Notes: generated by a model from the sequence alone, not told the origin. A stretch of DNA of 64,000 nucleotides from Pseudomonas paralcaligenes (GCF_019655855.1 NZ_BPFX01000037.1:1-64000), one strand, 5' to 3'. Numbered from the stretch's first letter, positions 55,256 through 63,943 are shown. Program-made: numbers and translations.

Positions 55256-55321
55256 CTAGCCGGTGGCGGTGGCGCCCCGGCGCCCTCTATGCTTGCCCCA
55301 TCCTCCTGACGAGCCCGATCC

Positions 55322-55918
55322 ATGCTCTCCGTGCTGTTCAGCCTGTACCTGAAAATGCTGGTCCTCTACAGCCCGTTCTTCGTGCTGTCCTGCTTCCTCG
55401 GCCTGACCCCGGGCTATAGCGTCAGGGAGCGCAAGAAGCTGGCCTGGAAAGTGGCGCTCGGCACCCTGGTGGCCAGCGTGCTGCTCTACCTGTTCGGCCA
55501 GACCATCTTCGAGATCTTCGGCATCACCGCCGACGCCTTCCGCATCGGCGCCGGCTCCGTGCTGTTCATCTCCGCCTTGGGCATGGCCCAGGGCAAGTCG
55601 GCGGTGCAGGCGGACAACGTGCAGCAGGACGTCACCATCGTGCCGCTGACCATCCCGCTCACCGTCGGCCCCGGCACCATCGGCGCCCTGCTGGTGATGG
55701 GCATCAGCCAGCCGCACTGGAACGACAAGCTGCTGGCGATCATCGCCATCGGCATCGCCAGCGTCACGGTCGGCGTGGTGCTCTACCTGTCCGACAAGGT
55801 CGAGCGGCTGCTGGGCCAGCAGGGCCTGCAGATTCTCAGCCGCCTGATGGGCCTGTTCGTCTGCGCCCTGGCCGCGCAGATCATCTTCACCGGGGTGCGC
55901 GGCTACCTCGCCCCCTGA
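55322..55918 (+). CDS. MarC-family membrane protein
   Basis: A 198-residue protein with six hydrophobic helices: the start ...LVLYSPFFVLSCFLGLTPGY, the central QQDVTIVPLTIPLTVGPGTI (the family hallmark) and the final MGLFVCALAAQIIFTGVRG. MarC proteins were once linked to antibiotic resistance, but no transport function is established. The first helix reads SPFFVLSCFL rather than the more usual DPIGNIPIFL type, marking a divergent subgroup. It sits between the retS MITE and the urea genes. Confidence 0.9.
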   Translation: MLSVLFSLYLKMLVLYSPFFVLSCFLGLTPGYSVRERKKLAWKVALGTLVASVLLYLFGQTIFEIFGITADAFRIGAGSVLFISALGMAQGKSAVQADNVQQDVTIVPLTIPLTVGPGTIGALLVMGISQPHWNDKLLAIIAIGIASVTVGVVLYLSDKVERLLGQQGLQILSRLMGLFVCALAAQIIFTGVRGYLAP

Positions 55919-56031
55919 CCGCCCCGCCCTGGCGCACCGGCACCGGCGTCCGGCCCCCAAACGGGGCACGGACGCCCTTCGACCCGCCTCATCATCCTGA
56001 AAAATCCTTCTGAAACAACAAGTTGAATAAC

Positions 56032-56047
56032 TGGCACAGCTCCTGCT
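56032..56047 (+). promoter_or_regulatory. Candidate sigma-54 promoter of the urea genes
   Basis: TGGCACAGCTCCTGCT has GG (56033-56034) and GC (56045-56046) exactly 10 bases apart and matches TGGCAC-N5-TTGCW at all but one position. It would start transcription near 56058, 30 bases before the allophanate hydrolase ATG. No clear NtrC site was found upstream. Confidence 0.65.
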
Positions 56048-56087
56048 TTGTCGACATCAACTTGGATACAAGAAGGAATCTAGGAAG

Positions 56088-57896
56088 ATGTCCCATCGCG
56101 GATTCGGCTGGACCCTGAGCGAATGGCAACAGGCCTATCGCACCGAGAACCTGCAACCCGGCGCGCTCGCCGAGCTACTTGCCGAACTCGGCGGCGAAGA
56201 CCCGGCCTGGATCAGCCTGGCCACGCCCGCCCAGTTGCAGGCCCAGCTCGACGCCCTGGCCGAGCGCCTGGCCGCCGTCGGCGGCGACCTGGGCAAGCTG
56301 CCGCTGTACGGCGTGCCCTTCGCCATCAAGGACAACATCGACGCCGCCGGCTGGCAGACCACCGCCGCCTGCCCCGAATTCGCCTACACGGCCGAAGCCG
56401 ACGCCACGGTGGTGGCCCGCCTGCGCGCCGCCGGCGCCATCCTCGTCGGCAAGACCAACCTCGACCAGTTCGCCACCGGCCTGGTCGGCACCCGCTCGCC
56501 CTACGGCGCGGTGCCCAACAGCTTCAAGCCCGACTACGTCAGCGGCGGCTCCAGCTCCGGCTCGGCCAGCACCGTGGCGCGCGGCCTGGTGGCCTTCTCC
56601 CTGGGCACCGACACCGCCGGCTCCGGCCGCGTGCCGGCCGGCTTCAACAACATCGTCGGGCTCAAGCCGACCAAGGGCTGGCTGCCCAACACCGGCCTGG
56701 TCCCGGCCTGCCGCACCCTGGACTGCATCTCGGTGTTCGCCCTGACCGTGGCCGACGCCCTGGCCGTGGCCGAAATCGCCGGCGGCTACGACGGGGCCGA
56801 CGCCTACAGCCGCAAGAACCCCAATAGCGCCCGGGTCGGCATGCCGGCCAAGCCGCGCCTGGCGGTGCCGGCCAGCCCCGAGTTCTTCGGCGACACGCAG
56901 AACCAGGCGGTATTCGAGACCGCCCTGGGCAAGCTGCGCGAACTGGGCGCCGAGCTGGTCGAGATCGACTTCGAACCCTTCCAGGCACTGGCCGAGCAGC
57001 TCTACTACGGCTCCTGGGTCGCCGAACGCACGGTGGCGCTGGAAGGCGTGGAACCCTCGCACATCAACCCGGTGGTGCGCGGCATCGTCGCCAATGGAGA
57101 GAAGTACAGCGCCTGCGACGCCTACAAGGCCGAGTACATCCGCGCCGAGCTGGCGCGCCGGATCAACGACGCCCTGGCCGGCTTCGACGCCCTGGTGGTG
57201 CCGACCTCGCCGACCCTGCGCACCCTGGCCGAGATGGAAGCCGAGCCGGTGCTGTTCAACAGCCAGTTCGGCACCTACACCAACTTCACCAACCTGGCCG
57301 ACCTCGCCGCCCTGGCCGTGCCGGCCGGCTTGCGCGCAGACGGCCTGCCCGCCGGCATCACCCTGATCGCCCCGGCCTGGCACGACCACGCCCTGGCCGC
57401 CTTCGGCCAGCGCTGGCAGCAGGCGCTCGCCCTGCCGCTGGGCGCCACCGGCCGGCCGCTGCCGGCACAGACAGCGAGCGACAAGCCCGCTCCCGGCAGC
57501 GTGCGCGTGGCCGTGGTCGGCGCCCACCTCACCGGCATGCCGCTGAACTTCCAGCTCACCACCCGCGACGCCGTGCTGGTCGAGCAGACCACCAGCGCCG
57601 CCAGCTACCGGCTCTACGCCCTGCCCGGCACCGTGCCGCCCAAGCCGGGCCTGGCGCGGGTGGCCGAGGACGGCGCCGAGATCATCGTGGAGCTGTGGGA
57701 CGTGCCCCAGGCACGCTTCGGCGAATTCGTCGCCGAGATTCCGCCGCCGCTGGGCATCGGCAACCTGGAGCTGGCCGACGGCCGCTGGGTCAAGGGCTTC
57801 ATCTGCGAGCCCTATGCCCTGACGGGCGCCCGCGACATCACCGGCTTCGGCGGCTGGCGTGCGTTCATCGCCAGCCTCCAGGGCGCGCGTCCGTGA
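56088..57896 (+). CDS. atzF: allophanate hydrolase
   Basis: The 602-residue amidase hydrolyses allophanate, the product of urea carboxylase, to ammonia and CO2. The amidase-signature triad is Lys81 (FAIKDN), Ser155 (GGSSSG) and Ser179 (TDTAGSGR), with the same spacing as AtzF Lys91/Ser165/Ser189. A C-terminal allophanate hydrolase domain (about 470-600, VAVVGAHLTGMPLNFQL) is present, giving the full AtzF length. It precedes urea carboxylase by 308 bp and a REP element. The sigma-54 promoter fits nitrogen control. Confidence 0.95.
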   Translation: MSHRGFGWTLSEWQQAYRTENLQPGALAELLAELGGEDPAWISLATPAQLQAQLDALAERLAAVGGDLGKLPLYGVPFAIKDNIDAAGWQTTAACPEFAYTAEADATVVARLRAAGAILVGKTNLDQFATGLVGTRSPYGAVPNSFKPDYVSGGSSSGSASTVARGLVAFSLGTDTAGSGRVPAGFNNIVGLKPTKGWLPNTGLVPACRTLDCISVFALTVADALAVAEIAGGYDGADAYSRKNPNSARVGMPAKPRLAVPASPEFFGDTQNQAVFETALGKLRELGAELVEIDFEPFQALAEQLYYGSWVAERTVALEGVEPSHINPVVRGIVANGEKYSACDAYKAEYIRAELARRINDALAGFDALVVPTSPTLRTLAEMEAEPVLFNSQFGTYTNFTNLADLAALAVPAGLRADGLPAGITLIAPAWHDHALAAFGQRWQQALALPLGATGRPLPAQTASDKPAPGSVRVAVVGAHLTGMPLNFQLTTRDAVLVEQTTSAASYRLYALPGTVPPKPGLARVAEDGAEIIVELWDVPQARFGEFVAEIPPPLGIGNLELADGRWVKGFICEPYALTGARDITGFGGWRAFIASLQGARP

Positions 57897-57936
57897 CTCC
57901 CCGGCTGTGGCAGCTGAGGGGACTGCCTTGGGAACT

Positions 57937-58034
57937 GTGGGAGCGGCCTTGGCCGCGAATGGGGCTGCTCCAAAAGCTTCGCGGCCAAGGCCGCTCCCAC
58001 AAAGGCAGCTTTTACAAAAGCAGCTCCCACAAGG
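57937..58034. repeat. Perfect 23-bp inverted repeat, GTGGGAGCGGCCTTGGCCGCGAA family, plus extra half-site
   Basis: Arms 57937-57959 and 57978-58000 are perfectly complementary with an 18-nt loop. A third partial arm (CAGCTCCCACAAGG) follows at 58021-58034. It lies inside the presumed urea operon, between atzF and uca. Just after it, 58051-58064 equals the last 14 bases of the common Illumina adapter (CGCTCTTCCGATCT). Confidence 0.9.
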
Positions 58035-58086
58035 GTCATCGCTCCGCTCGCGCTCTTCCGATCTACGCCTAAACGAGGCAACGCCC

Positions 58087-58212
58087 ATGTTCGATACCGT
58101 ACTGATCGCCAACCGTGGCGACCAGCCGCAAAGCGGCGCAACGACGCAGTCAAAGTGCCGGGTGGGCGCAGCCCGCCACGGCGATCTCGCCACGGAGGCC
58201 ACCCATGTTTAA
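58087..58212 (+). other. Duplicated 5' end of uca forming a 41-codon upstream frame
   Basis: An ATG at 58087 preceded by ACGAGG opens MFDTVLIANRGD, which repeats the first 12 residues of urea carboxylase ([12 protein letters not shown]). It then diverges for about 28 codons and stops at TAA 58210-58212, inside the first codons of the real gene (ATG 58205). The two copies agree at 30 of 34 bases. The distance between them (118 bp) is not a multiple of three. It could act as a leader peptide coupled to uca, or be debris of a duplication. I do not claim that it makes a functional protein. Confidence 0.8.
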
Positions 58213-58248
58213 TACCGTACTCATCGCTAACCGTGGCGAGATCGCCGT
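58178..58248 (+). promoter_or_regulatory. 18-bp inverted repeat enclosing the uca start codon
   Basis: ACGGCGATCTCGCCACGG (58178-58195) is the exact inverse complement of CCGTGGCGAGATCGCCGT (58231-58248, codons 9-15 of uca). The 35-nt loop contains the end of GGAGG and the ATG at 58205. The upstream copy of the gene start (CCGTGGCGA at 58112-58120) can pair with 9 bases of the same left arm, so two exclusive hairpins are possible. Confidence 0.7.
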
Positions 58249-61200
58249 CCGCGCCATCCGCACCCTCAAGCGCCTGGGCGTGAAGAGCGTCGCCGTCTAC
58301 TCCGACGCCGACCGCAACGCCCAGCATGTGCGCGATGCCGATGTTGCCATCGCCCTGGGCGGCGACAAGCCCGCCGACAGCTACCTGCGCATCGACAGGA
58401 TTCTCGCCGCGGCCCAGGAAACCGGCGCCCAGGCGATCTACCCGGGCTACGGCTTCCTCTCCGAGAGCGCCGAGTTCGCCGACGCCTGCGAGGCCGCCGG
58501 CATCGCCTTCGTCGGCCCGACCGGCGAGCAGATCCGCGAATTCGGCCTCAAGCACCGTGCCCGCGAGCTGGCCGGCGAAGCCCAGGTGCCGATGGCGCCG
58601 GGCACCGGCCTGCTGCAGAGCCTGGAAGAAGCCCTCGCCGCCGCCGAAGGCATCGGCTACCCGGTGATGCTCAAGACCACCGCCGGCGGCGGCGGCATCG
58701 GCCTGACCCGCTGCGCCGACGCCGAAGCCCTGGCCAGCGCCTACGACAGCGTCAAGCGCATGGGCGAACAGTTCTTCAGCGACGCCGGCGTGTTCCTCGA
58801 ACGCTTCGTCGACCAGGCGCGCCACGTCGAGGTGCAGATATTCGGCGACGGTATGGGTCGTGTCGCCGCCCTGGGCGAGCGCGATTGCTCGCTGCAGCGG
58901 CGCAACCAGAAGGTGGTCGAGGAAACCCCGGCGCCGAACCTGCCCCAGGCCACCCGCGAGCGCCTGCACGCCGCCGCCGTGCAGCTCGGCGAGTCGGTGA
59001 GCTACCGCAGCGCCGGCACCGTGGAGTTCATCTACGACGCCGCCCGCGACGACTTCTACTTCCTCGAAGTGAACACCCGCCTGCAGGTCGAGCACCCGGT
59101 CACCGAGATGGTCACCGGTCTCGACCTGATCGAGTGCATGCTGCGCGTGGCCGCCGGCGACGCGCTGGACTGGGCCGCCCTGGACCGCGCCCCGCAGGGC
59201 GCCGCCATCGAGGTGCGCATCTACGCCGAGGACCCGCTGAAGAACTTCCAGCCCAGCCCCGGCGTGCTCACCGAAGTGCACTTCCCCGAGGACGTGCGGG
59301 TAGACGGCTGGGTCGCCACCGGCAGCGAAGTCTCGGCCTTCTACGACCCGATGATCGCCAAGCTGATCGTCCACGGCCAAAGCCGCGACGAAGCCATCGC
59401 CAAGCTGCGCGCCGCGCTCGGCGAAACCCGCCTGCACGGCATCGCCAGCAACCTCGACTACCTGCGCCAGGTGGTGGCCGACACGCGCTTCGCCCGGGGC
59501 GAGGTGTGGACCCGCCTGCTCGATACCTTCGCCTTCAAGGCCAGCGTCATCGAGGTGCTGGAGCCCGGCACCTACTCCAGCGTGCAGGACTACCCGGGTC
59601 GCCTCGGCTACTGGGACATCGGCGTGCCGCCGTCCGGGCCGATGGACGACTTCGCCTTCCGCCTGGCCAACCGCATCGTCGGCAACCACGCCGACGCCGC
59701 CGGCCTGGAATTCACCCTGCAAGGCCCGACCCTGCGCTTCCACTGCGACGCGCTGATCGCCCTGACCGGCGCCGACTGCCCGGCCACCCTGGACGGCGAG
59801 CCGGTGGCCTACTGGCAACCGGTCGCGGTCAGGGCCGGCCAGGTGCTCAAGCTCGGCCGCGCGCTCAGCGGCTGCCGCACCTACCTGGCGGTGCGCAACG
59901 GCATCGACGTGCCGCTGTACCTGGGCAGCCGCTCGACCTTCGCCCTCGGCCAGTTCGGCGGCCACGCCGGCCGCACCCTGCGCCCGGCCGACACCCTGGC
60001 CATCTCCCAGCCCGCGCTGCCGGCCTGCGCCACCCCGGCGCCGGTGGCCGCGCCCCAGGCCGTGCACCCGAGCCTGATTCCCAGCTACGGCACCACTTGG
60101 AACATCGGCGTGCTGTACGGCCCGCACGGCGCACCGGACTTCTTCACCCCCGAAGCGATCGAGGAATTCTTCGCCGCCGAATGGGAGGTGCACTACAACT
60201 CCAACCGCCTCGGCGTGCGCCTGTCCGGGCCGAAACCGAGCTGGACCCGCGCCGACGGCGGTGAGGCTGGCCTGCACCCGTCCAACGTCCACGACTGCGA
60301 ATACGCCATCGGCGCGATCAACTTCACCGGCGACTTCCCGGTGATCCTGACCAAGGACGGCCCCAGCCTCGGCGGCTTCGTCTGCCCGGTGACCATCGCC
60401 AAGGCCGAGCTGTGGAAGGTCGGCCAGGTCAAGCCCGGCGACAAGCTGCGCTTCCACCCCATCGGCTTCCAGCAGGCGCAGAGCCTGGAGCAGGCCCAGT
60501 TGGGCAGTCTCGAAGCCCTGGCCGCGATCAGCGCGGTGACCCTGCCGGCGCCGTCGCTGCAGCCGGAGAGCACCGTGTCCGCCACCGTGCTGGCCGAGCT
60601 GCCGGCCGAAGGCAGCCGCCCGCGGGTGGTCTACCGCCAGGCCGGCGACGCCTACATCCTGCTGGAATACGGCGACAACGTGCTGGACCTCGCCCTGCGC
60701 CTGCGCGTGCACCTGCTGATGGAAGCGCTGAAGGCCGAGCCGCTGCGCGGCCTGGAGGAACTGGCGCCGGGCGTGCGCTCGCTGCAACTGCGCTACGACA
60801 GCCGCGTGCTGCACCAGCAGGCGCTGATCGATCACCTGCTGGGCCTGGAACAGCGCCTGGGCGACGTCGCCGAGCTGAAGGTGCCGACCCGCATCGTCCA
60901 CCTGCCGATGGCCTTCGAGGACAGCGCCACCCTCGGCGCCGTCACCCGCTACCGCGAGACGGTGCGCAGCGAAGCGCCCTGGCTGCCGAACAACGTCGAC
61001 TTCCTGCAGCGCATCAACGGCCTGGCCTGTCGCGACGAGGTGAAGGACATCCTGTTCGACGCCAGCTACCTGATCCTCGGCCTCGGCGACGTCTACCTCG
61101 ACGCGCCCTGCGCCGTGCCGCTGGACCCGCGCCACCGCCTGCTCAGCTCTAAGTACAACCCGGCGCGCACCTACACCGCCGAAGGCACGGTGGGCATCGG

Positions 61201-61834
61201 CGGCATGTACATGTGCATCTACGGCATGGATTCGCCCGGCGGCTACCAGCTGGTCGGCCGCACCCTGCCGATCTGGAACAAGTTCGTGAAGAACGCCCAG
61301 TTCGAGAACGGCGAGCCCTGGCTGCTGCGCTTCTTCGACCAGGTGCGCTTCTACCCGGTCAGCGAGGCCGAGCTGGACGACTTCCGCGAGGCCTTCCGCG
61401 AGGGCCGCGCCCAGGTCCGCATCGAGCAGGGCGAGTTCGACTTCGCCGAATACCAGCGCTTCCTCGCCGCCAACGCGGACGGCATCGCCGCCTTCCAGGC
61501 CCGGCAGAAGGCCGCCTTCGACGCCGAGGTGCAGCTGTGGCAGGACGACGACCCGGCCGCCGCCGCGCCGCTGGCCGTCGCCCAGGAAGACGACGGCGAC
61601 CTCGACGGCCACCTGGTCAGCGCCGACATGTGCGGCAGCGTGTGGAAGGTGCTGGTCGAGCCCGGCCAGCATGTCGAGGCCGGCACCCCGCTGCTGGTGG
61701 TCGAGGCGATGAAGATGGAGCTGGCGGTCACCGCGCCGGTGTCCGGCATCGTCAAGTCGGTGCGCTGCGCGCCGGGCAAGGCGGTGACGCCGGGCGACGC
61801 GCTGCTCCTGCTGGTGCCGGGCGAGGCCGCCTGA
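58205..61834 (+). CDS. uca: urea carboxylase
   Basis: The 1209-residue biotin enzyme carboxylates urea to allophanate using ATP and bicarbonate. Domains: biotin carboxylase (1 to about 450: [53 protein letters not shown]), a carboxyltransferase part related to KipA/KipI (about 470-1080: VLEPGTYSSVQDYPGRLGYW, GVPPSGPMDD) and a C-terminal biotinyl domain with Lys1170 (VEAMKMELAV). The length is typical. The start at 58205 follows GGAGG by 6 bases. It pairs with allophanate hydrolase as the two-enzyme urea amidolyase route. Its 5' end is structurally odd (see the repeat entries). Confidence 0.96.
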   Translation: MFNTVLIANRGEIAVRAIRTLKRLGVKSVAVYSDADRNAQHVRDADVAIALGGDKPADSYLRIDRILAAAQETGAQAIYPGYGFLSESAEFADACEAAGIAFVGPTGEQIREFGLKHRARELAGEAQVPMAPGTGLLQSLEEALAAAEGIGYPVMLKTTAGGGGIGLTRCADAEALASAYDSVKRMGEQFFSDAGVFLERFVDQARHVEVQIFGDGMGRVAALGERDCSLQRRNQKVVEETPAPNLPQATRERLHAAAVQLGESVSYRSAGTVEFIYDAARDDFYFLEVNTRLQVEHPVTEMVTGLDLIECMLRVAAGDALDWAALDRAPQGAAIEVRIYAEDPLKNFQPSPGVLTEVHFPEDVRVDGWVATGSEVSAFYDPMIAKLIVHGQSRDEAIAKLRAALGETRLHGIASNLDYLRQVVADTRFARGEVWTRLLDTFAFKASVIEVLEPGTYSSVQDYPGRLGYWDIGVPPSGPMDDFAFRLANRIVGNHADAAGLEFTLQGPTLRFHCDALIALTGADCPATLDGEPVAYWQPVAVRAGQVLKLGRALSGCRTYLAVRNGIDVPLYLGSRSTFALGQFGGHAGRTLRPADTLAISQPALPACATPAPVAAPQAVHPSLIPSYGTTWNIGVLYGPHGAPDFFTPEAIEEFFAAEWEVHYNSNRLGVRLSGPKPSWTRADGGEAGLHPSNVHDCEYAIGAINFTGDFPVILTKDGPSLGGFVCPVTIAKAELWKVGQVKPGDKLRFHPIGFQQAQSLEQAQLGSLEALAAISAVTLPAPSLQPESTVSATVLAELPAEGSRPRVVYRQAGDAYILLEYGDNVLDLALRLRVHLLMEALKAEPLRGLEELAPGVRSLQLRYDSRVLHQQALIDHLLGLEQRLGDVAELKVPTRIVHLPMAFEDSATLGAVTRYRETVRSEAPWLPNNVDFLQRINGLACRDEVKDILFDASYLILGLGDVYLDAPCAVPLDPRHRLLSSKYNPARTYTAEGTVGIGGMYMCIYGMDSPGGYQLVGRTLPIWNKFVKNAQFENGEPWLLRFFDQVRFYPVSEAELDDFREAFREGRAQVRIEQGEFDFAEYQRFLAANADGIAAFQARQKAAFDAEVQLWQDDDPAAAAPLAVAQEDDGDLDGHLVSADMCGSVWKVLVEPGQHVEAGTPLLVVEAMKMELAVTAPVSGIVKSVRCAPGKAVTPGDALLLLVPGEAA

Positions 61835-61835
61835 G

Positions 61836-62558
61836 ATGCAACTGGTCGGTCCCGACAAGCGCGGCCGCGAGCGCCCGGAGAACCTGGCCGAGCGCATCTA
61901 CGCCCAGCTCAAGGACGACATCTTCGAGTTCCGCCTGCTGCCCGGCGACCGCTTCTCCGAGGGCGAGGTCGCCGAGCGCATGGAGGTCAGTCGCACCCCG
62001 GTGCGCCAGGCCCTCTACCGGCTGGAACGCGAGGGCTACCTGGAGGTGTATTTCCGCAGCGGCTGGCAGGTGCGGCCGTTCGACTTCCACTACTTCGAGG
62101 AGCTGTACGAAGTGCGCATCGTCCTCGAACTGGAAGCGGTCAGGCGCCTGTGCGACCGGCCGGCCGGCGAGCTGCCGGCGCCGCTGGAGGAGCTGCGCCG
62201 GACCTGGATGGTCCGCCCCGAGGACCGCCTGCAGAACGGCCGCGCCGTGTCGCTGCTCGACGAACGCTTCCACTGCCAGCTGGTGGAGGCCACCGGCAAC
62301 CGCGAGATGGCCCGCCTGCACGCGGAAGTCAGCGAGAAGATCCGCATCATCCGGCGCCTGGACTTCACCCAGGAGCCGCGCGTGGAGGCGACCTACGCCG
62401 AACACGCCCAGATTCTCGGCGCGATTTTGTCGCGCCGCCCCGAAGAAGCACAGCTGTTGCTCAGGACCCACATCGAACTGAGCAAGGCGGAAGTGCGCAA
62501 GATCACCCTGCACATGCTGCACAGCGCCCGGCAACGGGCGATGGCCGGGCAAGGGTGA
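61836..62558 (+). CDS. GntR/FCD-family regulator of the urea locus
   Basis: A 240-residue regulator: winged helix at about 20-90 (AERIYAQLKDDIFEFRLLPG, EGEVAERMEVSRTPVRQALY) and an FCD effector domain (about 100-230) with the metal-site His/Asp candidates VSLLDERFHCQLVEATGN and TYAEHAQIL. The ATG is one base after the uca stop triplet, so it is co-transcribed with uca. It probably controls urea or amide uptake and breakdown; the ligand is unknown. The next gene is urtA, 79 bases downstream. Confidence 0.9.
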   Translation: MQLVGPDKRGRERPENLAERIYAQLKDDIFEFRLLPGDRFSEGEVAERMEVSRTPVRQALYRLEREGYLEVYFRSGWQVRPFDFHYFEELYEVRIVLELEAVRRLCDRPAGELPAPLEELRRTWMVRPEDRLQNGRAVSLLDERFHCQLVEATGNREMARLHAEVSEKIRIIRRLDFTQEPRVEATYAEHAQILGAILSRRPEEAQLLLRTHIELSKAEVRKITLHMLHSARQRAMAGQG

Positions 62559-62637
62559 CGCGATGACCCGTTGGACGACTGCCAACCCATAACCAGAAAT
62601 CAGCAGTACTCAAACTAGCTCGAATGGAGATCGCACC

Positions 62638-63903
62638 ATGCAACGACGCAGCCTGATCAAGGCCTTCACCCTTTCCGCTTCCATCGCCGCCATGGGCATG
62701 ACCTGGACCGTCCAGGCCGCCGAGACCATCAAGGTCGGCATCCTCCACTCGCTGTCCGGCACCATGGCGATCTCCGAGACCTCGCTGAAGGACATGGCGC
62801 TGATGACCATCGACGAGATCAACGCCAAGGGCGGCGTCAATGGCAAGCAGCTGGAGCCGGTGGTGGTCGACCCCGCGTCCAACTGGCCGCTGTTCGCCGA
62901 GAAGGCCCGCCAGCTGCTGACCCAGGACAAGGTCGACGTGGTGTTCGGCTGCTGGACCTCGGTATCGCGCAAGTCCGTGCTGCCGGTGTTCGAGGAACTC
63001 AACGGCCTACTGTTCTACCCGGTGCAGTACGAAGGCGAGGAAATGTCGCCGAACGTGTTCTACACCGGCGCCGCGCCGAACCAGCAGGCCATCCCGGCCG
63101 TGGAGTACCTGATGAGCGAGGACGGCGGCGGCGCCAAGCGCTACTTCCTGCTGGGCACCGACTACGTCTACCCGCGCACCACCAACAAGATCCTGCGCGC
63201 CTTCCTGCACAGCAAGGGCGTGCAGGACAAGGACATCGAGGAGGTCTACACCCCCTTCGGTCATAGCGACTATCAAACCATCGTCGCCAACATCAAGAAG
63301 TTCTCCGCCGGCGGCAAGACCGCGGTGATCTCCACCGTCAACGGCGACTCCAACGTGCCGTTCTACAAGGAACTGGCCAACCAGGGCATCGAAGCTACCG
63401 ACATCCCGGTAGTGGCCTTCTCGGTGGGCGAAGAAGAACTGCGCGGCATCGACACCAAGCCGCTGGTAGGCCAGCTGGCCGCGTGGAACTACTTCCAGTC
63501 GGTGGACAACCCGGTCAACACCACCTTCGTCGACAAGTGGAAGGCCTACGCTAAGGCCAAGAATCTGCCGAACTACCAGACCGCAGTGACCAACGACCCG
63601 ATGGAAGCCACCTACGTCGGCATCAACATGTGGGCCCAGGCCGTGGCGAAAGCCGGCACCACCGAAGTCGACAAGGTCCGCGAGGCCCTGGCCGGCCAGA
63701 CCTTCGCCGCGCCGAGCGGCTACACCCTGACCATGGACAAGACCAACCACCACCTGCACAAGCCGGTGATGATCGGCGAAGTCCAGGAAGACGGTCAGTT
63801 CTCCATCGTCTGGCAGACCGAAGGCCCGCTGCGCGCCCAGCCCTGGAGCCCCTTCATCCCCGGCAACGACAAGAAGCCGGACCATGCGGTGAAGAGCAAC
63901 TGA
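62638..63903 (+). CDS. urtA: urea ABC transporter substrate-binding protein
   Basis: A 421-residue periplasmic receptor of the UrtABCDE urea importer. After the signal, ETIKVGILHSLSGTMAISET and VFGCWTSVSRKSVLPVFEEL, followed by the NGLLFYPVQYEGEE segment, are characteristic of UrtA/FmdD-type proteins. The N-terminus MQRRSLIKAF has a twin-arginine pattern before the hydrophobic core, so export may use Tat. GGAG precedes the ATG (AATGGAGATCGCACC). The urtBCDE genes would be expected beyond the right edge, after a REP element. It completes a locus of import, carboxylation and hydrolysis of urea. Confidence 0.94.
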   Translation: MQRRSLIKAFTLSASIAAMGMTWTVQAAETIKVGILHSLSGTMAISETSLKDMALMTIDEINAKGGVNGKQLEPVVVDPASNWPLFAEKARQLLTQDKVDVVFGCWTSVSRKSVLPVFEELNGLLFYPVQYEGEEMSPNVFYTGAAPNQQAIPAVEYLMSEDGGGAKRYFLLGTDYVYPRTTNKILRAFLHSKGVQDKDIEEVYTPFGHSDYQTIVANIKKFSAGGKTAVISTVNGDSNVPFYKELANQGIEATDIPVVAFSVGEEELRGIDTKPLVGQLAAWNYFQSVDNPVNTTFVDKWKAYAKAKNLPNYQTAVTNDPMEATYVGINMWAQAVAKAGTTEVDKVREALAGQTFAAPSGYTLTMDKTNHHLHKPVMIGEVQEDGQFSIVWQTEGPLRAQPWSPFIPGNDKKPDHAVKSN

Positions 63904-63943
63904 GGCGGGTGAAGCTTCCGGAAGTCCGCGTGCGCCATGGCAT

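Noticed and set aside
58051..58064. The adapter-like 14-mer as proof of contamination
   Set aside because: The flanking sequence continues smoothly in composition and the uca and atzF frames on either side are intact, so it is only a warning sign, reported as such.
57812..61897. A 1361-codon open frame on the minus strand opposite uca
   Set aside because: It is the antisense shadow of a GC-rich gene: Gly/Ala/His-rich low-complexity translation without motifs. The plus strand encodes a complete urea carboxylase.
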